From CANKHA01 sp034668825 (lineage in GTDB: Bacteria > Pseudomonadota > Alphaproteobacteria > Rhizobiales > Xanthobacteraceae), in NCBI GenBank assembly GCA_034668825.1, contig JAXDOR010000232.1, positions 1 through 64,000 on the forward strand: a stretch of DNA of 64,000 nucleotides, written 5' to 3'. Within the stretch, counting starts at the first letter, position 1; the number at the start of each line of letters is the position of its first letter. The notes below the pieces were generated by a model. It saw only the letters and a list, made by a program, of their open reading frames with translations, made no database searches and was not told the DNA's origin. Below, piece after piece: positions 43,480-52,037 of this stretch. A program made the position numbers and the translations under genes.

Positions 43480-43510
43480 TTGAAGCTCTAGTAACTAGAG
43501 ATATTAGGGT
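43480..43510 (+). promoter_or_regulatory. MerR-type operator-promoter for the CDF gene
   Basis: TTGAAG (43480-43485) and TAGGGT (43505-43510) are separated by 19 bp, the long spacer typical of MerR-controlled promoters. The spacer contains the perfect dyad CTCTAGT-A-ACTAGAG (43486-43500), close to the sites of ZntR/PbrR/CadR-type regulators. Confidence 0.8.
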
Positions 43511-43541
43511 GTGAGTGCCTGGGCGCAAGAGGAGTTGAATA

Positions 43542-44195
43542 ATGGCGGAGAATTGCGGCGGTTGCTGCGGAACTGATGTGAAATTCGAAGGACTATCGGC
43601 CGACTACCGCCGCCGCCTGTGGCTCGTGATCGCCATCAACGGCGCGATGTTCCTCACCGAGATCGTGGCAGGCGTCTTGGCTGGCTCACAAGCCCTCCAG
43701 GCGGACGCGCTCGATTTCTTCGGCGACACCCTAACCTACGGCATTAGCCTTGCGGTGATTGGCGCAAATATACAGACGCGCTCGGCAGCCGCGCTTTTGA
43801 AGGGCGCGAGCCTGACGCTGATGGGTCTGTGGGTACTCGGCTCGACTGCGTACCACGTGCTAGCGCTCGGCTTGCCCCGCGCCGAAATCATGGGCGCGAT
43901 CGGTTTCATGGCGCTCGTCGCCAACGGCGCGAGCGTGCTCATCCTCATGAAATATAAGGACGGAGATGCCAATGTGCGCTCCGTATGGCTGTGCTCGCGC
44001 AATGATGCGATTGGAAACGTCGCAGTGCTGATCGCCGCGCTGAGCGTCTGGGGCACCGCAACCGCTTGGCCAGACTTGATCGTCGCCGCGATCATGGCCG
44101 GGGTATTTCTCACTTCGTCAGCGCAGATTTTGCGCCAAGCGTGGCAGGAGTATGCCACGCGGGATCTGTCGCCACCGCCTGCCACGCCAGTTTAG
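43542..44195 (+). CDS. Cation diffusion facilitator (CDF)-type metal transporter
   Basis: A 217-residue transporter with about six hydrophobic helices and no C-terminal cytosolic domain, shorter than the usual ~300-residue CDF. It opens with a Cys-rich tag (CGGCCGTD). The helix-2 site reads 'LQADALDFFGD', with Asp in place of the first His of the common HxxxD; helix 5 has 'SRNDAIGNVAV' (NDxxxN). Induction by MerR at high metal is expected. Metal specificity (Zn, Cd or Co) cannot be read. Confidence 0.88.
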   Translation: MAENCGGCCGTDVKFEGLSADYRRRLWLVIAINGAMFLTEIVAGVLAGSQALQADALDFFGDTLTYGISLAVIGANIQTRSAAALLKGASLTLMGLWVLGSTAYHVLALGLPRAEIMGAIGFMALVANGASVLILMKYKDGDANVRSVWLCSRNDAIGNVAVLIAALSVWGTATAWPDLIVAAIMAGVFLTSSAQILRQAWQEYATRDLSPPPATPV

Positions 44196-44294
44196 ATTTG
44201 TCTCTTCACCGAGTGCGACCGATCATGGCTTTATCTAATGGAGATCCCGCCGTCCTGGGTCAAGCAACTCCGACAACAGCATTCAAAATGTGCA

Positions 44295-44462
44295 CTAGCT
44301 AGGCCGCGTAAACATGTGTCGAACCAGACAAACAGCACAGATGCCAAAGAGGCCAAAAATCATCCCATTCGTGACTGGGCTACTGGGTAAGAACGGCGCA
44401 GCAATGATAGTCGCCGCCATGATGGTTAGGTAAGCCCACTCGGTTCGATCATAATTTCGCAT
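44295..44462 (-). CDS. Small two-helix membrane protein, 55 aa
   Basis: A 55-residue protein starting MRNYDRTEWAYLTIMAATII with two hydrophobic helices and a basic end. No family recognised. An upstream ATG at 44480 is possible. It lies downstream of the cytochrome c gene by about 60 bp on the same strand and may be part of the copper unit. Confidence 0.5.
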   Translation of the reverse strand: MRNYDRTEWAYLTIMAATIIAAPFLPSSPVTNGMIFGLFGICAVCLVRHMFTRPS

Positions 44463-44525
44463 CGTGTTCTCGCTACTCACGACTACGTCGTATAAGCGGA
44501 AAGGACAAAGATGTCTTTGAATATG

Positions 44526-45221
44526 CTAACACCGGGAAACAATGAAGCTGCTGATTTCTTCGGGCGCAGCGAAAATAACCGAGGCACGGTCGCCCTGCAT
44601 TCCCGCGCCGATGATTGCCGGCGCGCCTTTATCCGGCCCGTCCTCGCTGGAATCCGTTTTGAAACGTAGGTTGCGCTCCCAATACTTCTCCGACTTACCA
44701 TCCGCCGTCGTCACTTCATACGCATCGCGGCAATAGCGGATCGTCTGAACGCGATCTTCAGGGTCTAATTTCTTCAAATTCGGTGGCTTGCCGCCTCCCA
44801 TCATTCCCATCCCGCCCTGCTGCGCAGTTTGCGTTGCGGGCGCGCCAGGACGTGTCGCATTCTTCAAAAACGCAAGCAGATCGTTCCGTTGCCTCGCGTC
44901 CTTAATGCCCCGGAACGTCATGTGGTTTTCCGGAATGAATTTCTGTGGGTCGGCGATCCACGCATCGAGCGTTTTGTCCTCCCACGTGACCTTCGAGTCT
45001 TTGAGGGCCGGAGAGTAGCGGTCAAAGCCGGGCAACTTGCCTGCTTGGCGGTTCCATAGGCCCGATAGGCTAGGGCCGGTCATGTTCTTATTCGGCTCAA
45101 GCGAATGACACGGCGCGCAAGCCCCAAAGACGCGCTGGCCTCGTCCAGGATCGCCGTCGGCGGCAAATGCGGAATGTGTGGCGAATACAATTCCAAAAGC
45201 GGCGAGGAGAATAAGCTGCAT
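44526..45221 (-). CDS. c-type cytochrome with C-terminal extension
   Basis: A 231-residue exported protein: signal peptide 1-20 (MQLILLAAFGIVFATHSAFA), class I cytochrome c domain ~25-130 with haem motif CAPCH and distal Met in 'IPENHMTFRGIKD', a Gly/Met linker (QQGGMGMMGGG) and a ~90-residue extension of unknown kind with 'VQTIRYCRDAYEVTTADGKS'. ATG 45221. It begins 17 bp after the P-type ATPase stop, so it is the next gene of the copper operon. A broken copy of its 3' part is at 42890-43000. Confidence 0.9.
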   Translation of the reverse strand: MQLILLAAFGIVFATHSAFAADGDPGRGQRVFGACAPCHSLEPNKNMTGPSLSGLWNRQAGKLPGFDRYSPALKDSKVTWEDKTLDAWIADPQKFIPENHMTFRGIKDARQRNDLLAFLKNATRPGAPATQTAQQGGMGMMGGGKPPNLKKLDPEDRVQTIRYCRDAYEVTTADGKSEKYWERNLRFKTDSSEDGPDKGAPAIIGAGMQGDRASVIFAAPEEISSFIVSRC

Positions 45222-45238
45222 GGCACACTCCGCTCCGT

Positions 45239-47413
45239 TTATGTGATCTTCTGCCGATTGATGCGCAGGCTGTTTCCAACCACGCTCACGCTTGAGATTG
45301 CCATGGCTCCGGCCGCCACCATCGGGTTCAAGAGGCCGAAGGCGGCGAGCGGAATGGCGGCAACGTTGTAGAAAAAAGCCCAAAAGAGATTTTGCCGGAT
45401 GGTCCTGAAGGTCAGTTTCGACAGCTTGAGCGCTTCGATGACCTTCAACGGATGCCCCTTCACCAGCACGATGTTACCGGCCTCGATTGCAACGTCCGTT
45501 CCGGTTCCCATGGCGATGCCAAGATCAGCCTGCGCCAGGGCGGGCGCGTCATTGATGCCATCCCCGACGAAGGCGACCCGCCGCCCCTCGCTCTGAAGCA
45601 GGCGCACTTGTTCGGCCTTGTCCTGCGGGAGCACCTCAGCCAGAACCCGGCGCACCCCAATCTGTTCGGCGATAGCCTGCCCGGTCTTGCGGTTGTCGCC
45701 GGTAATCATCACGGTTTCGATGCCTTCCGCATGGAGCTTCTCGATCGCCAGCTTGGCGTCCTCCTTCACGGCGTCGGCAATGGCGATAAGGCCGATGAGC
45801 GCGCCGTCACGGGCAAGCGCGACCACGGTTTCGGCGCGTTCTTCATAGGCTTCGATCTGCCGAAGCTGCGCCGAGAGATCGACGCCTGCTTCGCGCAACA
45901 GTCGCGGGCTTCCAGCAATCAGACGCGCTCCGTCGATAGTCCCGCTCACGCCCTTTCCGGCAGTGTTTTGGAACTCTCGAATTTCGGCCAGCGGAACATG
46001 CTTGTCCCGCGCCGCGCGGACAATGGCTTCGGCCAATGGATGTTCGGACAGCTTTTCAATGCTGGCCGCGATGCGGAGCACCTCATCCGCAGCGATGTTT
46101 GGTTGGCAGGGGAAAATATCGGTGACCTTCGGCTTTCCTTCGGTCAGGGTGCCTGTCTTGTCGAACACCACGACATCGATGCGGTGACCTTTTTCGAGAG
46201 CTTCGCCGTTCTTGATGAGGATGCCGCGCCGAGCTCCAAGCCCGGTGCCGACCATGATGGCGGTCGGCGTGGCAAGGCCGAGAGAACACGGACAGGCGAT
46301 AACGAGAACGGCCACTGCCGGAATGATGCTCTGATAGATATCGCTCGTGGCGATATACCAGCCAATCGCCGTTGCAAGAGCGATACCGAGCACAATCGGC
46401 ACGAAGATCCCGGAAATCCTATCGGCTAGCTTTTGCACGGGTGCTTTATGGCCCTGTGCCTCGGCGACCATCTTCACGATCTGGGCGAGCGTCGTGTCTT
46501 GTCCGACCTTGGTCACCGCCATGCGGAACGCGCCGCTAATATTGAGCGTAGCGCCGAACAGCGCGTCGCCTTCTTTCTTATGCACCGGCATGCTCTCGCC
46601 CGTCAGCATCGCTTCATCGACGCTCGACTCGCCATGCAGGACCCGGCCGTCGACCGGCACCTTCTCGCCGGGCTTCACCAAGAGAATGTCCCCGACCCGC
46701 ACCTCGCCGACCGGGATATCCGCCTCCTGGCCGTCGCGGATCACGTGCGCGGTTTTTGCTCCAAGATCGATCAACTTTTCGATGGCCTCTGATGCCTGTC
46801 CACGGCTGCGAGCCTCGAAATAGCGGCCAAGAAGAATGAGCGCGGCGATCACGGCCCCGGTCTCGAAATAGAGATGATGCCCGCCCGCCGCCATGATCCA
46901 TGCGCTATAGAAAAGCGCGGTAAGCGTGCCCAACGAGATCAGCGTATCCATGTTAGCCGCGCCCTGCCTGGCCTGCCGCATCATGCCGGCATGAAACTCC
47001 CAGCCGAGGCCAAGGATCACGACCGCGCTTAAGACCGCCTCGATCCAAATACTCAGGTTGTGACCCGCCAGCGTCCACGGCAAATCGATGCCAAACATGC
47101 CGAGAACGGCCACCGGAGTGGCGAGCAACAGCGCCAGGAAGGCGCGCTGGCGCGTCGATTGCAGTTCGCGCTGCGCATGATCCTTGTGCTCTTGCGCGAA
47201 CTCGCGGGTAAGGACCTGATAGCCATTGCGGACCACTGCCTCATGGAGCGTGCGTTCTGAAACCGCAACCTCGTCGAACTCGATGCGCGCGCTGTGCGTC
47301 CCAAAATTGACGCTGGCGCTTCGAACGCCCGCTATTTTGCTCAGGACGCGCTCGTTGCGCGCCGCGCATGAGGCGCAGTGCATTCCTCCAATACCGAATG
47401 TTGCTGTTTTCAT
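45239..47413 (-). CDS. Copper-type P1B ATPase (CopA-like)
   Basis: A 724-residue heavy-metal ATPase. N-terminal HMA domain 'GIGGMHCASC'; about eight membrane helices; actuator 'GESMPV' loop; CPC metal site in 'VLVIACPCSLGLATP'; phosphorylation site DKTGTLTEG; 'SEHPLAEAIV'; hinge 'MITGDNRKTG' and 'VGDGINDAPALAQADLGIAMG'. CPC and the neighbouring genes favour Cu(I) export. ATG 47413 lies 4 bp past the upstream stop; an ATG at 47431 would overlap it. Confidence 0.93.
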   Translation of the reverse strand: MKTATFGIGGMHCASCAARNERVLSKIAGVRSASVNFGTHSARIEFDEVAVSERTLHEAVVRNGYQVLTREFAQEHKDHAQRELQSTRQRAFLALLLATPVAVLGMFGIDLPWTLAGHNLSIWIEAVLSAVVILGLGWEFHAGMMRQARQGAANMDTLISLGTLTALFYSAWIMAAGGHHLYFETGAVIAALILLGRYFEARSRGQASEAIEKLIDLGAKTAHVIRDGQEADIPVGEVRVGDILLVKPGEKVPVDGRVLHGESSVDEAMLTGESMPVHKKEGDALFGATLNISGAFRMAVTKVGQDTTLAQIVKMVAEAQGHKAPVQKLADRISGIFVPIVLGIALATAIGWYIATSDIYQSIIPAVAVLVIACPCSLGLATPTAIMVGTGLGARRGILIKNGEALEKGHRIDVVVFDKTGTLTEGKPKVTDIFPCQPNIAADEVLRIAASIEKLSEHPLAEAIVRAARDKHVPLAEIREFQNTAGKGVSGTIDGARLIAGSPRLLREAGVDLSAQLRQIEAYEERAETVVALARDGALIGLIAIADAVKEDAKLAIEKLHAEGIETVMITGDNRKTGQAIAEQIGVRRVLAEVLPQDKAEQVRLLQSEGRRVAFVGDGINDAPALAQADLGIAMGTGTDVAIEAGNIVLVKGHPLKVIEALKLSKLTFRTIRQNLFWAFFYNVAAIPLAAFGLLNPMVAAGAMAISSVSVVGNSLRINRQKIT

Positions 47414-47417
47414 GGAA

Positions 47418-48812
47418 TTAACTGTTTGCATTGGGAATAACGATGATCTTCGACCCGGGCGTCATCATTCCCATGCCGCAGTTGAACGCGAACTCGCCAA
47501 CCTGAGTGGGTGTAAAGCTGATGAGGGTGCTGCTGTTGCCGGACAGCAATTTTCGAATGCCGAGCTTGGGAGAATACAGAAATCGGCCGCAAGCCGCCGC
47601 GTCTGCGGCATCGATGCGCCACTCGACCGGGACGCCCTGCTTCACCGTAAAGCGATTTGGCAGGTAGTCGAACCCATCGATCCGCATGACGATAGCCTGT
47701 TTCTCTCCGGTGAAGCTCGGTTGGCTCATCGAGGTTGGCGCGCTCGCCGTTTGCGGGAGGGGCGACGAGGCCATGTCGCTGCCGGTCAGTACCAATCCGT
47801 ACTGGACGTTCAGGAAGCCAAGCACGACGACCGCCGCGCCCGCGAATTTGAGGAAGTGCTTCTGGAACCCGCCTTTGGCGAAACTCGACACCGCTGAAAG
47901 CGACAGCAGAGCAGGCAACGTACCGACCGAGAACGCGAGCATGGTCAATGCCCCAATCGCGAAGCTGCCCTTAGCCAACACGTAAATCTGAAGCGCCTGG
48001 GTGAAGCCGCACGGCAAGAAGAATGTCGACGCGCCGAGGATGAACGCACCACCTTCCGCGTCACGCTCGGCAAGGTCGTGGACCTTGTGACCGAGCGCCT
48101 TCGACATATTCGGCAGGAGGGCGCCAAGCGGCGGCAGAAGCTTCAACATCTGCAAGCCGAGCATGATCATTATCGCGCTGGCCGCGAGGGTGAGGAGGCC
48201 GTTGGTTTCGGCGGAGAGCGTCAGGGTCGATCCCAGCGCGCCCATGACGCCTCCCAGCAGCGTGTAGGAGGCGATGCGCCCCGCGTTGAAATAGATCAGC
48301 GGCTTTAGGCGCTGCAGCCCCGGGCGCAAACCGGTCACATCGTTGTATTTGGCGGCCGCCGCGACTAGCAGTCCGCCGGTCACCGCGATACAGCTTGAAA
48401 CGGAGGCAACGAGGCCGATCAAGAACACAAGGCCGTAGCTCATATCGTCGGAAACGCTTAGGCCGCGCGGCAGCAGATCAAAGTGCCGGAGGCCGAGAAT
48501 GATCGCGGCCAGAATGAGGAATACGGCGCCGATCTCGACGTAATCGCGCGTTGAGTTCGTGGTCCGCGCGTTGGAACTTTCGGTCCACGACGCGACCGAA
48601 TAGCCGTCCTCTTCGACGGCGCGATGCAGCGCACCGATATCGAGGTTATCGGCATAGTCAATCTGCGCGAGGCCGCTTCTGTGGCTCGCCCGTACGCGCC
48701 GCACTCCATCAATGTTTTTGAATTTCCGTTCGATTAACACTTCGCAATTCGGGCAATGCATCCCATCGACGCGAACTTTCAGCGTCTTGGTTGGTGAATT
48801 TGTGTCGTTCAT
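47418..48812 (-). CDS. HMA - SafE membrane domain - cupredoxin fusion protein
   Basis: A 464-residue protein. Residues ~8-72 are an HMA copper-binding domain ('VRVDGMHCPNCEVLIERKFK'); ~90-350 a six-helix SafE/DsbD-like membrane domain ('FFLPCGFTQALQIYVL' with the conserved Pro-Cys); ~375-464 a cupredoxin-like domain with 'IVMRIDGFDYLPNRFTVKQG' and the ligand-like 'FNCGMGMMTPGS'. Known in copper-handling clusters, it probably relays Cu or reductant across the membrane. The gene is first in the unit with the ATPase and cytochrome c. An inverted repeat (GCTGAC-TACC-GTCAGC, 48844-48859) lies just before it. Confidence 0.9.
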   Translation of the reverse strand: MNDTNSPTKTLKVRVDGMHCPNCEVLIERKFKNIDGVRRVRASHRSGLAQIDYADNLDIGALHRAVEEDGYSVASWTESSNARTTNSTRDYVEIGAVFLILAAIILGLRHFDLLPRGLSVSDDMSYGLVFLIGLVASVSSCIAVTGGLLVAAAAKYNDVTGLRPGLQRLKPLIYFNAGRIASYTLLGGVMGALGSTLTLSAETNGLLTLAASAIMIMLGLQMLKLLPPLGALLPNMSKALGHKVHDLAERDAEGGAFILGASTFFLPCGFTQALQIYVLAKGSFAIGALTMLAFSVGTLPALLSLSAVSSFAKGGFQKHFLKFAGAAVVVLGFLNVQYGLVLTGSDMASSPLPQTASAPTSMSQPSFTGEKQAIVMRIDGFDYLPNRFTVKQGVPVEWRIDAADAAACGRFLYSPKLGIRKLLSGNSSTLISFTPTQVGEFAFNCGMGMMTPGSKIIVIPNANS

Positions 48813-48953
48813 ATTCGAATCCTTATTTTATAACCCGCGCGGCGCTGACTACCGTCAGCCGCCCGCCCGACAGCGCGCACTGGCAAACACTGCGGCACGG
48901 CGGGACGCTACCGGGCGTCGAGCCGGCCTAGCCGCGGCGCGAATGCGCGCGGC

Positions 48954-49307
48954 TTAGCTCAGTGCGCTTGGTCTGGGTGGATAAGGATCAGGAGCGATGC
49001 TGCGGTCGCTCAGCGATGCGACGGACCGTCTCTCCGGGCAGCTCTTAACCGGCAGGAGCGGCAAGGTAACCGTTTCAGGAGCAATAGCGACGATGCCCGC
49101 GCATGTCGCAACGCACGTTGTCTGCATCGCGGGGTCATGGCCATCGCAATCCATGGAATTGTCGGCGGAAGCGGCGCCCGAACTTGAAACTCCATCCAGC
49201 ATTTTAGTGGCGGTCGCAGTCGTAAGAGCGCCCTGCCCCACTAGGCTCAGAGCGAAAAGCAGTGCCATTGCAAGGCTCAGGATTGTTTGGGTTCGGCGTC
49301 GAAACAT
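48954..49307 (-). CDS. Small exported protein near copper genes, 117 aa
   Basis: A 117-residue protein with a signal peptide (RTQTILSLAMALLFALSLVG) and a mature part with 'MDCDGHDPAMQTTCVATCAG', rich in Cys, Met and His, which could bind copper; it resembles small periplasmic proteins found beside copper-resistance genes. No firm family. ATG 49307 is preferred to 49346. It is upstream of the fusion gene on the same strand, with a 141-bp gap. Confidence 0.65.
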   Translation of the reverse strand: MFRRRTQTILSLAMALLFALSLVGQGALTTATATKMLDGVSSSGAASADNSMDCDGHDPAMQTTCVATCAGIVAIAPETVTLPLLPVKSCPERRSVASLSDRSIAPDPYPPRPSALS

Positions 49308-49418
49308 GGAGCGATGATAGCGTTCCGGGCGAAGAACCGCAAACACATTCAGTGTGGCGGTCGCTCACGTTGGCGAGGCGTTGGCGAGAATCAGAATTGG
49401 CATTCTCTGTGAAGAGCA

Positions 49419-50033
49419 CTACCAGTTTCGCCACATACGAGATGCAAGCCCGCGCTCTTCTCGCCCGCTCACATCGCCATAAATCGCAGTGGTCCGCAAA
49501 GACGCGTGTCCCATCCATCTCTGAACCATGTGTGGAGGTACAGTTTCGAAAGCTGCCACGCCGAAAGTATGTCGCAGACCCTTTGGCATTGCTGCGGGAC
49601 CGTAAAGATGTGCAGCAGCCATTGCTTCCTTTGTTCGCCGCCAAGCGGTCGTGCGGCTCCAATGCCACAGCCGTCGCGACGCAAGTGTTGGATCACTCTG
49701 TTTTGTTCGAATCTGAAAGATGCGATCCAGATCGCGCAGTAGTGAATGAGGCAACGGCACCTCACGAATGACTCCGGGTTTCCGCCTTTTTAGTGTTTGG
49801 AGGACAGCGATACCGGCATCAAGGTCAATTGCCGCTGGCGTGAGGGCAAGAGTTTCGGAAATACGCCCGCCGCTCCACATCAGCGTCAAACAGAACGCAC
49901 GGACTTGCGGCGATACTCGCCGCACAGCTCGACGGAAACGCTGCCGCTCTATTACGTTCAGATATTTTCGCGCGCCTGACGAACCGTGAAGGCTCATCCC
50001 GGCGGACGACGGCTGGCGCGTCTGGTCAAGCAT
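49419..50033 (-). CDS. Short tyrosine recombinase/integrase
   Basis: A 204-residue catalytic-domain-only recombinase: first Arg in 'LMWSGGRISETLAL', the lysine hairpin 'LKRRKPGVIREVPLP', 'MPKGLRHTFG' (the HxxR box with Lys for His) and the final 'MGHASLRTTAIYGDV' with the nucleophile Tyr. The family occurs in Rhizobiales elements with this short length. ATG 50033 gives a start like 'MLDQTRQPSSAG'; the open frame to 50270 is not convincing as coding. Marks one unit of the mosaic accessory region. Confidence 0.85.
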   Translation of the reverse strand: MLDQTRQPSSAGMSLHGSSGARKYLNVIERQRFRRAVRRVSPQVRAFCLTLMWSGGRISETLALTPAAIDLDAGIAVLQTLKRRKPGVIREVPLPHSLLRDLDRIFQIRTKQSDPTLASRRLWHWSRTTAWRRTKEAMAAAHLYGPAAMPKGLRHTFGVAAFETVPPHMVQRWMGHASLRTTAIYGDVSGREERGLASRMWRNW

Positions 50034-50302
50034 TTTCTTGTTGCCCCCTCGCTGAAACAGAATGGCCAATTCTGTTGCAACCATTTTCCGTAGCGTTTGC
50101 ACCGACTTCGACAGATTGCGAACACGGTTTGTGAATTTTTGGGTCATAGAATGGTGAAATAATCCAGTAAAACCAATGCCCTGAAACACTATTGGCCATT
50201 CTGTAGCATCTCCAGCCTGAAGACCGCTGGAAGGCGCTGCGTCGGTGCTGTGCACCGAATCCGTCGCCACTCATCGGATCGGAATCCGCTGAGGTGGGAA
50301 AG

Positions 50303-51049
50303 ATGGTTGCTGCAACTGAGGCCGCAGACGGCGCGGTCAATATCCTTCGCGAGAAAGTCAGGGCGCTTCGTGGTGAGTTCCATTCACCTATAGATTTCGG
50401 GCATGGCATCGTTTCAAAGCCCGCCTATGTGCAGCGCCGTTTTCGTCGTCGGCTGCGCCTTCTGCGAATTCCAGATCTGGTCGGAAAGTCGGTTCTCGAT
50501 ATCGGGGCCTGGGATGGCTACTTCTCATTTGAGTTCGAGCGTCGCGGCGCCAAGCGCGTTTTGGCGATTGATAGTTGGAACGGTCGAGGACTTGAATGTT
50601 TCCTTCTCGCCCGTGAGCACTTCGGTAGTAACGTTGAATACAAGCGCATGGACGTCCACGACCTTTGTCCGGAAGCCGTCGGAACCTTCGATGTGGTCTT
50701 CTTTGCAGGCGTGCTCTACCACACCCGTCATCCGCTTAAAGCGCTTGAGGCCATCAGAAGCGTCACCAGAGAGCGTCTCATTCTAGAGACACATTCACTC
50801 ATCCCTGCAGCACACGAGCGGGTTCCGCTTATTACCTTCTTTCCGGGTGATGCAGACGCGTCGAAATTTTCATGGCACCAAGGCGCGTTCCCGACGCGGG
50901 CGTGGGTCTCAGCCGCACTGATGGCTGCCGGCTTCGCGCGTCATGACATTGTCTACACGCCTTCTTTCCACCTTCTGAAAAAAATGAAAGCGCTGGTGAC
51001 GAACATGCCTCAGCGGGGAAGACTAATAGCGCATGCGTTCAGTTCCTGA
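50303..51049 (+). CDS. SAM-dependent methyltransferase (CmoB/DUF1698-like)
   Basis: A 248-residue Rossmann methyltransferase: SAM motif I 'GKSVLDIGAWDGYFSFEFER', motif II 'AKRVLAIDSWNG', motif IV 'FDVVFFAGVLYHTRHPLKAL'. The 'GAWDGYFSFE' pattern and length fit the tRNA uridine-5-oxyacetic-acid/TylF-like group, though the true substrate is unknown. The ATG at 50303 follows GAGGTGGG. The 3' end overlaps the next methyltransferase by 17 bp, so the two are coupled. Confidence 0.82.
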   Translation: MVAATEAADGAVNILREKVRALRGEFHSPIDFGHGIVSKPAYVQRRFRRRLRLLRIPDLVGKSVLDIGAWDGYFSFEFERRGAKRVLAIDSWNGRGLECFLLAREHFGSNVEYKRMDVHDLCPEAVGTFDVVFFAGVLYHTRHPLKALEAIRSVTRERLILETHSLIPAAHERVPLITFFPGDADASKFSWHQGAFPTRAWVSAALMAAGFARHDIVYTPSFHLLKKMKALVTNMPQRGRLIAHAFSS

Positions 51050-51842
51050 TGTCGCTAGCCGAGCGTTTATGGGGACAATCGCCCATAAGTCGCGGCTCGA
51101 CCTTTGGTGGGAGCGGCGGCGACCCGCACCGCTGGACGTATTAACGCCAGCGATGCAGTGGGGGCGGTTCCAGACGTGGATAAATGCCGTCTTAAAACGG
51201 TCAGCGTTGCGCCGCGACACCGCGAATGCGTTCAAAACGTATAGACCGCTCCTCTCGCGGCTTAAGATCAGCGTACCTTTCAAACAGAGCGACCGGATCG
51301 GACGGTTTGCCCATCACGTCCTGCATTCCAATCTTCCGCGGCCAGTCCGCTACCTTGAGATCGGCGCATTCGAGGGGCAATCGCTCGCGTTCGTCCACGC
51401 GCTCTTGGGCGGACAAATGCTAGCCACGGTGATTGATCCGTTCGCCGACTACTCGGAACATGCTGATACCAATATGCGCGACGTGTTCGCGACCTTTTCG
51501 GCAAACATCGGGGCTATCGGCGCACGGCAAGCGGTGCGGGTGCTACGGGGCCGCTCGATCGACCACCTTCCGGCTCTGCTAGATGCGGGCGAGCAGTTCG
51601 ACTTCATCTACATCGATGGCTCGCATGCCAACCTCGACGTAATGCTGGATGCGGTGCTCGGCTGGCAGCTGCTAGCGCCAGGCGGTCTTATGGTCTTCGA
51701 TGATTATTGGTACCGCCGCGTTGACCTGGGTAGGTCATTCCGGCCGAAGCTTGCCGTTGATGCTTTTGTCGGAGCCATGTCGCACGAGATTGCGGTTCTG
51801 GACGTAGCCGGCCAAGTTTTCCTGCAAAAGGCATTGCGATAA
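51033..51842 (+). CDS. SAM-dependent methyltransferase (class I, Methyltransf_24-like)
   Basis: A 269-residue methyltransferase: 'RYLEIGAFEGQSLAFVHAL' (motif I), 'MLATVIDPFADYSE', 'FDFIYIDGSHANLDVMLDAV' (typical of Methyltransf_24) and 'APGGLMVFDDYWY'. Substrate unknown; such proteins often act in glycan or small-molecule synthesis. It is translationally coupled to the gene before it. The 195 bp that follow hold no visible gene. Confidence 0.82.
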   Translation: MRSVPDVASRAFMGTIAHKSRLDLWWERRRPAPLDVLTPAMQWGRFQTWINAVLKRSALRRDTANAFKTYRPLLSRLKISVPFKQSDRIGRFAHHVLHSNLPRPVRYLEIGAFEGQSLAFVHALLGGQMLATVIDPFADYSEHADTNMRDVFATFSANIGAIGARQAVRVLRGRSIDHLPALLDAGEQFDFIYIDGSHANLDVMLDAVLGWQLLAPGGLMVFDDYWYRRVDLGRSFRPKLAVDAFVGAMSHEIAVLDVAGQVFLQKALR

Positions 51843-52037
51843 CTGCGGGTTCACGGAGTATTCGTAGCTTCCCGTTAAAGGTGTAAAGCAGTTCTTGGTG
51901 TTCTTAGCCCGAACCGCTATGATTCCCTGCAGCGGCCTAGCCCTAACAATCGAGGATGACAGGACGTTACCATGTAGGGTGGGGTGGGCACGGCGGTAAA
52001 CGGTTGTGTAATTTCTCTGAGAGAGTGACCAAAGCTG

